Assembly: GCA_963585895.1 (NCBI GenBank) | Contig: OY757915.1 | Coordinates: 87,526,081 to 87,590,080 of the forward strand | Reading direction: 5' to 3' | DNA: 64,000 nt | Source: Sepioteuthis lessoniana | Lineage: Eukaryota; Mollusca; Cephalopoda; Myopsida; Loliginidae | Part shown: positions 41,089 to 53,492 of the stretch, in pieces | How positions within the stretch are numbered: the first letter of the stretch is position 1 | Layout of the letters: each line of letters begins with the position of its first letter | Notes under the pieces: generated by a model | Told to the model about the DNA's origin: nothing | Databases searched by the model: none | What the model saw: only the letters and a program-made list of their open reading frames with translations | Made by a program: the position numbers and the translations under genes

Positions 41089-42239
41089 TTACCTTGTTTG
41101 TCTTTCATTACACAAGATAAGGACTGAAAAACGAATTGTTATTGAATGTTTTGACTCAAAAGTAACCTCGCAATAAACAGTGAAAAGAGGTAACAAAAAA
41201 AAAAGAACTCTTATTTGATAAAAAGATTTGTTAGATCACTATTTAGAGTCCGAAGACAGTAGAAACAATATATTATTCTTGCTCTTTGTGAATGGGCATG
41301 TTCGTTAGGTGATTCAGAGGCTGTCACATGACAATCTCCGAAATCTATTCTCGTCCTATTTTGCCGCTGTTTTTTTTTTAATAGTAGAGATGTTGTCTCC
41401 CTCCAGATCATTGAATATTAAAGTCAACATAGCTATGACTATTTTACTTTCCATCAATCTCAAGTAAGACTTTTTCTATTCTTGTACCCCTTTCATATAC
41501 TGCTTGTTCATAAAACAACATATGCACATTTTATCGGTTGAGACACATTTGTGTATACTTTTCAGTACTACTTATGTGTATATGATGTGTATTTTAAATG
41601 TTTCTGTGTGTGTAAATGAGATTGTCTTTCTTTCTTTTATTCAATGGTAGTAAAAGACGGATTTACTAATGCTAATATTGGTTCTTGGTGAGTGGGAACT
41701 TGTCTAAATATCTTCCCTATTACCTAGCAATCCATTGATACCTTCACTTTAGTCAGAACTTCAAATAGAAGTATAAAACGTTGACTAAATTTTTTTTTCG
41801 AAAAGTTTGTAAAATAAGAAAAAAGAAAATAAATGAAAACAAGAAATCTGTTTTTTACATTTTGCGCTTTTCGTGAAATTTTAATAGTTTTGTTGTATAG
41901 ATTCCGATAGAATGGTCTTCTGAATTTGAACTTTCTCCCGCGTGCACTATCAGCGGTAAACGGATAAGAGGTATGCCGTTGAACTGCAACGAGTCATGCC
42001 ATTTCAGTTTCAATTATGGGCATCTTTAGAATACTAAGATATTTTTTCCAGGTCACCTCATCTCTCTATGTGGTGAGATCCCATGGCCGGCTTGCTCTAC
42101 CGATCTATCCCCGTGTGATTACTTTCTCAGGGGTCTTTAAACGTCGGCCACAGACAACTGGTGAACTGAAAGATTTTATTTGTTATAAAAACCGCCATAA
42201 TACCAGCGGTAATGGCTAAGAGAGTACTGCAAACCTTCA

Positions 42240-42840
42240 GATTGATTTGGTTTGGTTTTATGGCACATCAACCATTGTAGGTTACCAATGCCGAATCCAT
42301 TTTTATACAGTTCTATTTCAAACAATTCAGTTTTTCATAAGTATAGTTTTTGTTTACAAACAGTTAAATGTCAAAACAGTTCTATTTCAAACAATTCAGT
42401 TTAGCATAAAGACGCAGTTTAAATGTCAAAAACCGTTTAATTTCAAACAATTCAATTTAGCATAAGTACACAGTTTCAATATCAAAAACGGTTCTATTTC
42501 AAACAATTCAGTTAAGCATAAGTACGCAGTTTAGTTCCGTTTTACCTATAGATAGGACCCTATGAGGTGTTACCACTCTGGGCCAGAGTGAACTTTGGAG
42601 TGATGGCAATAAAGGGGTATTCTGCATTCCCAAAAGCTCCAGCATTAATGGAACCTCATCATCAGATTGCTTAGTGTCATATCCAGGACACTCGTTGGAG
42701 GGGGTCTTACCCCTCTGCAAAGAAGCAGTCGGTGTATTCTTCAGCATCAGCCGACAGGGCAATACACAGAGTTAAATGTCAAACAGTTTTATTTCAAACA
42801 ATTCAGTTTAGCATAAGTACGCAGTTTAAATGTTACAATA
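42240..42840 (+). repeat. COMP copy
   Basis: Hairpin tail (42247-42300), five array units (42300-42535), conserved module (42540-42760: GACCCTATGAGGTGTTACCA to CCGACAGGGC), then part of a second array (42765-42835). Confidence 0.8.
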
Positions 42841-42844
42841 GTCC

Positions 42845-43070
42845 TATTAAACGAAGAAACCAAACCAAACCAACTTTTCCTGGTTATTTAACGCCAAACC
42901 CATCCATATAGGACAGTGGTACTATTTAATTCATAGTCAAGGGGAATGAGGGGTTCATGCCTTTCCCGAGAATATTCTTCCGAAAGCGAACATAATAGCG
43001 TGACTGTAGTTCGAACTCACTAACTACGTTGTAGTAGTCCAGCACATTAGCCACTACGATCTGGAGAGTC
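42845..43070 (-). repeat. tSINE-1 copy
   Basis: Abuts the COMP copy. Tail GGTTATTTAACGCCAAACCC, GGGGTTCATGCCTTTCCC, GTTCGAACTCACTAAC, ACATTAGCCACTACGATC. 43080-43930 shows only A/T-rich sequence. Confidence 0.75.
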
Positions 43071-43931
43071 CCTCTGCATCTGTAAGTGTCGCTGTGGTAG
43101 AATGTATGGGCTTTGTTCAAAGGTGGTGACCATATGTGCTCCGCATATCTTTGTGTCATAAATGTATAGGATACTATTTTATCTTATTTAATTTTGTTTT
43201 TGACACTGATGGGAGGAAACTGGAGAAAGCATGGACGTAAAACGAAGGAAAAATAGTCACGTACAAACACTTCGCAAAGCCTGCAGATATCTTCATTTTT
43301 TTTTTATTTATTTAATTATAAATGGTGCATAATTTTCATTCAACATATTTTATTTCAGCTTCAAAAATGAATCACTGTTGTTGTCATGTTTAGTTTTCTT
43401 GGGGTATTTTTTTCTTATTTATTTTTATCAGCGTTCTGGATTATTTTAACCTTATTTCTTCCTTTTAGAGCTTCCCGCCCTCTCTAAAAATAGAAGCATA
43501 AAAAAGAAAAAAAAGACGAAAAAAAAAAAAAGATTCTTTTTCTTAACAGTTGCTACTGAATGTGACCAAAGCTGAGGTACTAAACAGTGGAATTTAGGCA
43601 AAACTTTATTTATTCATTTATCAATTTTTTTCATTCATTTTTTACAGAACTGACCCCACCCTCGAAAAAAATATCCCCCTCTCAAGACTAAACAAAATGT
43701 GATATTATCTTTATTTCCGTTGAACATTTATCTTTGAAATCAAGATAGTTTTTATGAAAGTAACTAACAACGGGCTGCATTTATAATATCAAATTTACCT
43801 TTGTCTGGCTCAAGCTTGGGCACACAGTGAGGATAGAGCTGACAACAGGTAGTTCTATTTCATGCCTCACTTGTCTATTATATCGGCAAAATCCAAGCCT
43901 TACGATATAAATGTTTATATAAATAAATAAT

Positions 43932-44745
43932 GCTTGCATATCAACTGATATTACTAATAGATAGTTGCTTGCTTGCTTGCTTATCAACAGATATTACTGA
44001 TAGATGCTTGCTTGCTTGCTTGCATATCAACTGATATCACAAATAGATGGTTGCTTGCTTATGAACTGATACCACTAATAGATGGTTGCTTGCTTGCTTG
44101 CTTATCAACACATATTACTGATAGATGGTTGCTTGCTTGCATATTAACTGATATCACAAATAAATGGTTGGTTGGTTGGTTGCATATCAACTGATATTAC
44201 TAATAGATGGTTGGTTGGTTGCTTGGATATCAACTGATATCACTAACAGATGGTTGGTTGGGTGCTTGCATATCAACTGATATCACGAATAGCTGGTTGG
44301 TTGGTTGGTTGCATATCAACAGATATTACTAATAGATGGTTGGTTGGTTGCTTGCATATCAACTGATATTACTAATAGATGGTTGGTTGGTTGCTTGCAT
44401 ATCAACTGATATTACTAATAGATGGTTGGCTGGTTGCTTGCATATCAACTTTTATCAATAATAGATGGTTGGTTGGGTGCTTGCATATCAACTGATATCA
44501 CGAATAGCTGGTTGGTTGGTTGGTTGCATATCAACTGATATCACTAATAGCTGGTTAGCTTCTTGCTTGCATATCAACTGATATTACTAATAGATGGTTG
44601 GTTGGGTGTTTGCATATCAACTGATGTCACCAATAGCTGGTTGCTTGCTTGCTTGCTTATCAACTGATATCACTAATAGATGATTGGTTGCTTACTTGCG
44701 TATCAACTTATATTACTGATAGATGGTTGCTTGCTCATCAATACT
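43932..44745 (+). repeat. Minisatellite, about 19 copies of a ~43-bp unit
   Basis: Unit GCATATCAACTGATATTACT, AATAGATGGTTGGTTGGTTG, CTTG, with a 4-base (GCTT)n or (GGTT)n part of variable length. The left end prefers GCTT, the centre GGTT and the right end GCTT again. The 73-aa frame in it is repeat-derived. CATATCAAC also occurs in the shared SINE tail. Confidence 0.9.
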
Positions 44746-45019
44746 TGTGCTATTTAATTGGCAAGCAATCATATTTATTTAATAATAATCATTTGCAAGC
44801 TTTTATGGCTCCAAATAATTATTCTTAATACAAATAAATTTCATACAGTTCCAAAGTTTCAAGTATTTCTATCTTACAATAATCGTTTGCAAGAAATTAT
44901 ATGTTGTGAAGGAACTAATAAAGTACACAATCATTTTAAACGGTTTAAAACTTTTTACTGATTAGCGAAATCAAGAGCCCTTGTATAAATGAAGTTCAAA
45001 ATAAAAATATAATTGTAAA

Positions 45020-45205
45020 CAGATTGATTCGACTCATAAATAAGGACCTCATCAAGTTTTACTCCTCTGGGTCTGAGTGGACCTAGGAGTGATAGCAAAG
45101 AACAGGTGACATAACACTCCCTAGGGCTTCAGAACAAGAACATCACTACTGGATGCTGTTTAGTATCATATCCAGGACACGCTTCTTTCCTTTGGGGGGG
45201 TATTT
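45020..45205 (+). repeat. COMP conserved-module fragment
   Basis: GATTCGACTCATAAATAAGG, GAGTGGACCTAGGAGTGATAG and GTTTAGTATCATATCCAGGAC. 44750-45020 has no recognised element. Confidence 0.6.
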
Positions 45206-45296
45206 CAAGGCTATTCCACGTAAAAGCCTGGCAGTCATACAACTTGAGTCTTGGATTAGAAGCGGGCATGTGGTGGCCTAAATTACTGCTAAGTAA

Positions 45297-45560
45297 AAAG
45301 TAAAGTTGGTGACTGTAGTCGAGAGCGAGCAGAAGGTTCCCTTTTCAATAGCTACAACACCGAAGTGTAAGGGGGGCGCTACCCCTTTCACTGGATTGCT
45401 CCACTTTACCCTTGATACGTACCTTATACTGCTGAGTGCTAAGCAAGGAGGTATCAAGTACCATTTTTTTTAAGTCTTTGGTCTGACGAGACCTGGGATT
45501 GAACCCAGGTCTCCTGGACCATTGGCAAACACTCTAACCACTAGGCCAATGAGCCGGTTA
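45297..45560 (-). repeat. tSINE-3 copy
   Basis: AGTTGGTGACTGTAGTCGAG, CCTGGGATTGAACCCAGG, GGCAAACACTCTAACCAC, TAGGCCAATGAGCC: a complete head. 45565-45990 is AT-rich, unrecognised. Confidence 0.8.
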
Positions 45561-45997
45561 CTACTAATCAATTATTATTGAGAAAATTTTTCATAAGAGC
45601 CTTGCAGTTAGATTGTTACTCTTGGTATAAGCCATAAACAGCTTTCTGTCGGAAATATATAGCAATTTGACGTTATATTCGAGGGAAAAATATCCTCTAA
45701 TTGCTATAAAATAGCAGACCAATATCAAGTATTCAATTTGAAGTTTGTCTGCCGGAAATGATTGTAAATGCTGAAAACTGAATATTGACTCAGGACATTG
45801 ACCAACCATTTGTGAGCTTACAAAGTTTTTTTTTGTATTGCCACTTGATATGTCAAAGTTTTTAATATTAGTGATATACGAGTTTTAATTAATTAGCGAG
45901 TGTAGCGATTACAAGAACTCAAGTATTCTTTCAATTTTTACAAAAATACTCATTTACAAAGCATAAAAATTCTTTAAATGAAAGTATTTCATAAATT

Positions 45998-46052
45998 GGT
46001 TTGGTTTGGTTTTATGGCATATCAAACTTATCAGGTAATTTAATGCCAATAC

Positions 46053-46092
<40 letters not shown>

Positions 46093-46500
46093 TTTTTAAA
46101 CGTAAGTCAACAAAGTTAGAGAGTTCCAAGTATAGCTATGTATCACTAACAATTTAATCAAACATCAGTAATTTGTTTACACACAGTTAAGATACCAAGC
46201 AGTTCTATTTCAAGCAATTCAATTTTGTATTATTTTGCATTCAGTTTAAAGTCAAACAGTTCTATTTAACCCATTAATAGGACCCTATAAGGCGCTACCA
46301 CTCTAGGCCAAAGTGGACCTGCGAACAATGGCAAAAAATGGGGTACTCTGCATTCCTCAAAGCTCCAGTATTACTGGAGCCTCACCATCAGATTGTTTAA
46401 CGTCATATTTAGGACACTCTTTAGGAGGTGTCTTACTCCTCTTCAGAGATGCAGTCGGTGTATTCTACAACCCCAACCAAGTGGGCTGTGCATAAATTGA
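45998..46500 (+). repeat. COMP copy
   Basis: Hairpin tail (46000-46045), (GT)n at 46058-46091, array units (46095-46265) and conserved module (46270-46490, ending CCAACCAAGTGGGC). Confidence 0.8.
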
Positions 46501-46753
46501 CTTGAAGAAACAATAATTTTTATAATTTCGATATTTTATTTCACGATTTATTTATCATATTTATTGTTTTAACTTTCATAGACATTATTCGTTGATTTTA
46601 TGGAATATGAAGAATCATGTTAAAATTTAAAGACAACTTCAAAGACCTTTTGTTCCAGTCCTTTCGTTGCCTTACAAGAATCAAACTAACCATAAATCTA
46701 GAAAAATATATTTAACAAAATGAAACCATGTTCTCTTTTCATTTTGAAACGAT

Positions 46754-47230
46754 ATACGAGAGTCATTCAATAAAGGAATTGTTTTTCAAAATTTATTTCC
46801 ATAGATGTAAACTCGGTATTGGTTGGAATTTGTTTATAGCAAAAATTATTTCAATCTCGCAAAAATATTTGTTTTGAAGCTTTTAAAAATAGCGGCAAAC
46901 CAAATAGAATACTCCAGGTTTTAACTGAGGTCTGTCATCAAATATCTGATTGCTTAGAAGTTCAAACCATGTGAAATTTGCAGAAAAATGTGTGATATAT
47001 CCCGAGAAACATTTTAATTAAAAATGTTTTCAAACAGACTAAACATGGGTTTGTGTCACTATGAACCTATGTCGAAAAGATAGTCCATGGAGTGGAAACA
47101 TACTGACTTTCCGGTAAAGAAAAAGGTCAATAAAGAGGGTCATGCTGACCGTTTTCTGGGAAAGAAAAAACTCTTCACTATTGCTGAATCCTTTGGCAAT
47201 ATTTTACCTTATTTATTGAATGACACTGTA
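46754..47230 (+). mobile_element. Internally deleted mariner
   Basis: Ends: ACGAGAGTCATTCAATAAAG at the left and, read inward from the right, GTGTCATTCAATAAATAAGG. Inside is a relic of transposase (C-H-Y-E-P-M-S-K-R, then S-M-E-W-K-H-T-D), the stretch after the catalytic DExW in mariners. About 475 bp instead of 1.3 kb. Confidence 0.7.
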
Positions 47231-47929
47231 ACTTGAAACGTAGGTATTTGTTAAAGGATTTTCTGCAAGCATTTAGTAACATTAAAAATCATAAATCAAA
47301 AAAAAAAATCCAATGAATTATGGTACCCAGTGGATTTCTTTTTAATCAACACCATCCATTTCTTTAAGATATCTCCATCCTCTTGATAATAAAAAACCGT
47401 ATCAATAACTATTTCCTCCTCTCTAGGACATTCTTTTTATGTAACACGGCCTGCTACATAAAAAGTGACATTTTTATATCGTCAAATATACTAGTCTCTA
47501 AGTTTGGTAAGTTATCAAATATTTTGCATGCCACTTCTACCCAGTTATAACAACTTTTTAAGTTATCATGTTCTTAACCGAAGCTGTATTCTTTACTATC
47601 AGTATTCAGTTGAAGAATTCTAAATAATAATGATTAAACCCTTATAATAGGTATAGTGAATAATTAGCTAATGATTAAGCTAACAATGATAATTCTCTCG
47701 CAAAAAAAAATGTTCTCAATCATTGTAGATTAGTAGTAATTTAGGCCACCACAGTCTGCCTCCAGTCAAAAACTCCAGTTGTACGGCTGTTAGGCGTTTA
47801 CTTGCTGTAGCCTTGAACTGTTTTCATTTTATAGGCTGACAGCTGTGTTGAAGTGGCTTGTCACTCACATTGCCGTCACCACTTGTCGCATTGCTGGATC
47901 TCGATGCAAGTTCTCGGAGACAAAAACAA

Positions 47930-48425
47930 GATGGAGACTTTGGTTCGTTTTAGGGCATATCAACCATTGTTGGTTATTTAATGCCAAATCCTATTTTTAC
48001 TTACATATTAAAAAAATGATTTGTAAACACATTTTCTAGATACACATAGTTAAATGATCAAACAGTTCTATTTCTAACAATTCAATTTAGCATGAGTCAA
48101 AGTCAAATGGTCCTAAGTATTGCTATGTATGACCTACAAATCAATTAAACATCAGTCATTTGTTTACACACAGTCAAACGATCAAACGGTCTCACCCCCA
48201 ACAACTCAACCTCGCACAAGTCACTAAATATTTAATATATATGATTTGAAAGTACATTTTGTTGATAATGTTTTTAAACGAGCCTAAGTTCATTCTTTTG
48301 TTCACAGTTAAATGGTTCCAAGTATTGATATGTATCACTAACAATTCAATTAAACATCAGTCGTTTCTTCACACAGAGTTAAATGGCCAAACAGTTCTAT
48401 TTCTAACAATTCAATTTAGTATAAG
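47930..48425 (+). repeat. COMP tail and arrays
   Basis: Hairpin tail at 47940-47995, then units with AAATGATCAAACAGTTC, TTCAAGTATTG and CATCAGTCATTTG. No conserved module before the tSINE-1 at 48428. 47235-47925 is not repetitive by eye and lacks a convincing gene. Confidence 0.65.
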
Positions 48426-48427
48426 TC

Positions 48428-48650
48428 GGGTGTCCTCGTGGTGTAATGGTTAACGTGCTGGGCTGCGGAATCGTAGTAAGCGAGTTCCAGTCACGCTACT
48501 ACGTTCACTTTCGGACAAATACCCTTGGGAAAGATATCCTCCCAGCTATGGATTAAATTGTACCACTCCTGTTCTTCTAGAAGTATGGCTTGGGTATTAA
48601 ATAGCCTACGAAGGTTGATATGCCATTAAAGAAAGAAAGAAAGAAAGAAT
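48428..48650 (+). repeat. tSINE-1, best full-length copy
   Basis: Head GTGTCCTCGTGGTGTAATGG (box A), CGAGTTCCAGTCACGC (box B region), TACGTTCACTTTCGGAC, CAGCTATGGATTAAATTG, CTGTTCTTCTAGAAGTATGG, hairpin tail and an (AAAG)n end. Inserted in COMP: the array continues at 48651 (ATAAGTC is on both sides, 48420-48426 and 48650-48656), a probable target-site duplication. Confidence 0.85.
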
Positions 48651-48935
48651 AAGTCATTTGTTTGGACTCAGTTTAAATGTCGAACAGTTCTATTTGACTC
48701 ATAGATAGGACCCTATCAGGTGCTCTGGGCCAGAGTGGACCTGGGAGCGATGGCAATGAAGGGGTACTCAGCATTCCCCAAAACTCCAGCATTACTAGAG
48801 CCTCACAATCAGATTGTTTAGTGTCATATCAGGACACTCGTTGAAGTGGAGAGGGTTCTTACTCCTCTGCAGAGATGCAGTCGTTGTATTCTACAGTCCC
48901 AGCCGACTGGGCAGACGAGATGAAGTGATGACAAT
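48651..48935 (+). repeat. COMP array end and conserved module
   Basis: Continues the element interrupted by the tSINE-1. TTGACTCATAGATAGGACCC, GGCCAGAGTGGACCTGGGAG, CAGCCGACTGGGC. Confidence 0.8.
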
Positions 48936-48999
48936 GAATTCATAGAAATGAAAAAAAAAAAAAAAGAAAGGAAAACACTCAATATTATCAAATCCTACC

Positions 49000-49335
49000 G
49001 AGAGCGCAGATTCCTCTAACTTTCTCTTGTCAACCATCCGTATCATTCATCGCTCCTGGCAGGTCCTCTATAGAGCATCCAGTGTCTGCAAAGAACTGTC
49101 GCATGCAAATCTTCACTAGTCGACCGACACAGGTGCGTCCACGTGTAGGAGTTCATGAGAGAACATCGATTATTAATTCGTCCTTGCTTCTACTGCAGTG
49201 CTTCGCATACCATGTTCATCTTACTTGGACGGTTTGTGAGATTGGTGGCAAGTGGCCAGATAGCTGCTGTTTTGTGGGATGCTGCTTCTAGATTTTGTTG
49301 AAAATAGTATTCTAGTATAGTTGCCACCAACCTTT
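49000..49335 (-). mobile_element. Diverged RTE LINE 3' fragment
   Basis: CATTCATCGCTCCTGGCAGG, TTCGTCCTTGCTTCTACTGC and GCCAGATAGCTGCTGTTTTG correspond to the RTE 3' end, minus strand. Confidence 0.75.
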
Positions 49336-49344
49336 TTTCAATTT

Positions 49345-49500
49345 TTGGTTTGGTTTGGTTTTATGGCATATCAACCATTGTAGGTTATTTAATGCCAGAT
49401 CCATTTTATACGTATAAACAGTTCTATTCAGTTTAGCATAAGTACACTGTTTAGTTCAATTTAACCTCTATCAGATATTATCACTCCGGTCTCAAAGTTA
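49345..49500 (+). repeat. Short COMP piece
   Basis: Hairpin tail (49352-49410), one array unit and a truncated module start. Confidence 0.65.
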
Positions 49501-49644
49501 GGGAAACGTGAAGTGGTATTCTCGAGTCAATGAAAGAAAGATCTATTATTTGACAAATCGTAGCCCACTCCCAATGCGGGAGGGCTGATTTGCTTTGCCC
49601 TGAAATTTAGGTCGTTACTTCCCTCAGCCGGTAGCTAACTGACT

Positions 49645-49950
49645 GACTCTTTTCAGAAATCTCCAACATTCGTGTGTGACCATTTATCATTTCACCCTCG
49701 AGAGTTCTTGTGATTTACCTTTTGTTGTCGGTTACACCGATTGGCAGCAGGTTCATTGGTGGTGATGGTTGGTTTGGTTTTATGGCATATCAACCCTTGA
49801 CTCTTCAGAAATCTCCAACATTCGTGTGTGACCATTTTCCATTCCACCCTCGAGAGTTCTTGTGATTTACCTTTTGTTGTCGGTTACACCGATTGGCAGC
49901 AGGTTCATTAGTGGTGATGGTTGGTTTGGTTTTATGGCATATCAACCCTT
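49645..49950 (+). repeat. Direct tandem duplication, ~153 bp x 2
   Basis: 49645-49798 and 49799-49950 share GAAATCTCCAACATTCGTGT through GGTTACACCGATTGGCAGC to the COMP tail start GGTTTGGTTTTATGGCATA, with only a few differences. Confidence 0.85.
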
Positions 49951-50380
49951 TCAGACTATTCAATGTTAAATCCTGTTTATGCATATATTAAACATATACA
50001 ATTTGTAAACGAATAGTTTGTTGACAACATTTTAAACAAGCCAGAGTTCATTTATTTGTACACAGTTAAATGGTTTCAAGTACTGATATGTATCACTAAC
50101 AATTTAACTTAACGTTAATCATTTATTTGCTAACAGTAAATGGTTAAACAGTACTGTTTGACCGATTGATGAGACCTTAACAGATACTACCACTCCGGGA
50201 CAGAGTGAACCTGCAAGTGATGGTAATAAAGGGGTTCTCCTCACTCTCCAGGACTCGAGCCTCATCATGGCTTAGTGTCATATCTTGGACACTTGTTGAG
50301 GTTGGAGTCTTACTCCTCAGCAGAAATGCAGCCGGCGTATTCTACAGCCCCACCCGCCTGGGCTAACTGGGGATGAGTGT
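49951..50380 (+). repeat. COMP copy
   Basis: Tail continues from the duplication, array units (49990-50150), module (50155-50375: GAGACCTTAACAGATACTAC to CCACCCGCCTGGGC). Confidence 0.75.
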
Positions 50381-50394
50381 CATCGTTTACTGTT

Positions 50395-50712
50395 TCGTTC
50401 TATCAGAACTCTTCAGCGTGGCTAGACACGCAGGACGCTCGAAGCCGGGATCAAAACCCTTCCAACTTTACGTTAGACTAAGTCTCAGACCGCTCGGCCA
50501 ACAAGCGTACCACGTTGGCTAAGGGAATTTTTAAGGTATTTATGCAGCAGCAGCGTCCGTTTGTATACATTTTTATACTCTATCGGCTACCAGAGTGTTC
50601 AATTCTTTCGAAGAGCTTTGCATTATGCGAGCGGCAGCCAACAATTCCTTCGCCAGAGTGCTCACCCCCATGGGGGAACGTATATATTGTTATCTACCGA
50701 CAGGCTGTTTCG

Positions 50713-50720
<8 letters not shown>
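50395..50720. repeat. tSINE-5 copy
   Basis: AGAACTCTTCAGCGTGGC, GAAGCCGGGATCAAAACCC (box B-like), CAGACCGCTCGGCCAACAAG, ATCGGCTACCAGAGTGTTCA, CTACCGACAGGCTGTTTCG. Followed by (AT)n. Confidence 0.65.
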
Positions 50721-50762
<42 letters not shown>

Positions 50763-50898
50763 TGTTGTAGGCCCAAAGAGAGAATAAAACATTTTTAAAT
50801 AGGTCGGTCCACAAAGAGATTTGTATTTTTTAAATTTATTTACGTATTCATTTGTTTAAATTCAAAAAATACAAATCTCTTCGTGGATCAACCTATTT

Positions 50899-50960
<62 letters not shown>
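50716..50960. repeat. Foldback element between (AT)n tracts
   Basis: 34-bp arms 50798-50831 and 50864-50897 are inverted with 3 mismatches (CACAAAGAGATTTGTATTTTTT against its complement). (AT)n flanks both sides (50716-50757, 50901-50959). No coding content. Confidence 0.75.
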
Positions 50961-50961
<1 letters not shown>

Positions 50962-51369
50962 ATAGACAGATATAGAGAATAAAATTAATTAATAAAATAA
51001 TTTAGATGTGCCTGAAGACAGGAAAACATATTTATATAATTAACTAAGCATTTATGTCTGTTGACGGTGGAGTGAATATCGTTTAGACCCTCTTCATGTT
51101 TTTATCAGAAGTTAACTACGATGAATTAATTTTTTAAAATTCAAACTTAAAAAAGGACAGATCAGTTTATCTATATTTTAATATCGTTATAACTTCACAC
51201 GTACAACTGTCCTCAGGATTTGGCGTGCGTCACTTTTATCAATAAAGGGCGATATAAACTAAGCTGAATAAAATCCGCCCACTCCCCTAACACTCATGTA
51301 CATGTAATTTTATTTAACGGATAAGCTGGCTAATCGGATTAAGAATTTAATTCTTATACCAACCAGTAT

Positions 51370-51625
51370 TCCCAGTTTGGTTTGGTTTGGTTTCTTTGTT
51401 TAATGGCATATCAATCTTTGAAGGTTATTTATTGCCAAAGCCAGTCTCCTAGAAGAACAGTAGTGGTTCTATTTAACCCATAGCTGGGAGGATAAGGGGC
51501 CTCATACCTTTCCCAAGGGTATTTGTCCGAAAGTGAACGTAATAGCGCGACTGGAGTACGAACTCGCTTACTACGATTCCGCAGTCCATCGCTTTAACCA
51601 TTACACCCTAAGACTCCCCCCCAGT
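51370..51625 (-). repeat. tSINE-1 copy
   Basis: GGTTTGGTTTGGTTTCTTTG, hairpin tail, AACCCATAGCTGGGAGGATA, GAGTACGAACTCGC, AACCATTACACCCTAAGAC. 50965-51365 is AT-rich without features. Confidence 0.8.
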
Positions 51626-51904
51626 ATTCCCCTTGATAACTTTGTTGCGACACCTGTTCCAATCAACCCCTCTCATTACATATTCTCGTTTTTTTTCTTG
51701 AATACTATGTTGTAAATAATAATTGCCTTATTTTTTTAATTCCATTAAATCTTTAGTATACTTAAAAACAAATATGCTTGCATCAAATTTTCACGACCAG
51801 ATGCCATATTGATAAAGTTAACGATGTTAGAAAGCTGTGAAAGTTCATAAATATCAATAAGATTTTCAATTGTTTAAAGTCTAAAAATCATTTTCTTTCA
51901 ACTC

Positions 51905-52595
51905 TTTATGGGTTATTTAATGCCGGAATTTGATTAATTTTTTTGGTTTGGTTTATATTTTTAATGGCATATCAATGCCTTATGGGTTATTTATTCCTTT
52001 GTCTGTTATGCTTCCTTGGGAATCCCCCTTTCTTAAAAAAAATTTTTTGCAAAGAACATATCAATGTATTATCTATATACAGATCAAATTCTGTTAGGTA
52101 ACTCATCTGATGGTTCCCAAAAATGCCCTCTTAAATTATTTTTCACTATTATTTCTGAAACCATTCAATTTAATCGTATAGTTTTTTACACTATTGCCGT
52201 TTTTGATTTGATAAGGCAATTTTTAATAAAGATATTCCTCCATTAGCAAAAGCATTCAATTGATAAGTAGACTTAGTTTTTAAAATCTGTTTTGACTGTT
52301 AATTTCCATTTTGATAAGAAATATTAAAAGATATCTACCATAATGATAAATTCTATTAATTATTTTGAAAGTTACGATTAAATCTCCTCTCGTTCTTATT
52401 TTTTTGTAAAGTTGTTCTAATTTCTCTAATTTCTCCCGGTAACTGGAATCTTTTATTCTCTTAATTATTTGCTTTATTTAAAGCAGGAATTTGATTAATT
52501 TTTTGGATTTGGTTTGGTTTGGTTTGGTTTATTTGTTTAATAGCATATCAACACTTTATGGGTTATTTAATGGTGAAATTTGATTCCTTGATGCT
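51905..52595 (-). repeat. Three isolated shared-tail copies in AT-rich DNA
   Basis: Copies of GGCATATCAA...GGGTTATTTAATG at 51905-51925 (partial), 51945-52000 and 52505-52580, two preceded by GATTAATTTTTT. The region between shows no gene. Confidence 0.55.
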
Positions 52596-52724
52596 GCCAC
52601 CTCTTAAATTCAGCAACGTTAACTTAGATTTCAGATTATCATATTACACAAGCAACCACAACCGAAATTTGAACGCAATTTACTAACTAAGCTTTTATAC
52701 AACTCGTAAACGACACAAGAGGTT

Positions 52725-53370
52725 AAGTTCCCGTGGCGTTGTGGCTAACGTACTTGATTGTGGCATCGTTTTATTCTTGGATAGATCTGAAAACAAAGAA
52801 ATAAAATTGTTCTGGCGTTAAGTCACTGTGGGCAGTAGTGAATCTCTAGCTAGCATGTGGAGTTGATATGCTATATCGTCCAAGTTGACGGTCGCAACTT
52901 GATATGGTTCGTCTGTTGAATCCGTCTTGCCTGGGTGACAAGTAAACTGTTCTCCAGTGCCTTTTAAGATGTTCTGGCTTTATAGCATTTGGGAGGGTCA
53001 TACACACGGACGTTAACCCCGCAAATTCTTAACGAAGAAGGTGAAAGCGAATTTTTTTAGCAATGCTGGTTGGTCAAAAAATGTGGTTGAGTGTTTTGAT
53101 TGTTTTAGTAAGGTTTTTCTTAAATTCTTGAATTTTCTGGTACACGTGCGTGAGTGGGTGTTTTTTTAGGTTTACAATTGCGTCAAAATTGATCCTTTTT
53201 TTTCTAGAACTTTCTTTGACGGGGTAATTGCATCATTTCCTACAATTATGTTCACTTTCGGACTGATACCCTTACGAAAGAAAGGAGCCCTTTTATTCCT
53301 CCGGTCATGGTCTTCTACAATGATGGCCTTGGCATTAAATAACCCACGAAGGGTGATGTGTCATTAGACA
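52725..53370 (+). repeat. tSINE-1 split in two parts
   Basis: 52728-52770 has the head (TTCCCGTGGCGTTGTGGCTAA) and 53225-53370 has the body and tail (TATGTTCACTTTCGGAC, GGCATTAAATAACCCACGAA). The 450 bp between are unrecognised and may be an insertion. Confidence 0.5.
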
Positions 53371-53492
53371 GAGAAACGCATACATATGCTCATGTTAATT
53401 TTAGAAAGACGGCGCACTTAAAAAGGAATTATTTTTCAGTTTAATCACTTTGTTTTACTTTACATATATAAATAACTATTGTATAATTTTAG

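Noticed and set aside
43973..44194. 73-aa frame over the minisatellite
   Set aside because: It is the minisatellite read in one frame; the repeat length is not a multiple of three throughout.
47847..47935. Possible exon after the strong acceptor CATTTTATAG, with Cys/His-rich reading C-V-E-V-A-C-H-S-H-C
   Set aside because: Open in two frames, but stops at once in the phase needed after exon 5, runs into a COMP tail, and has no domain match.
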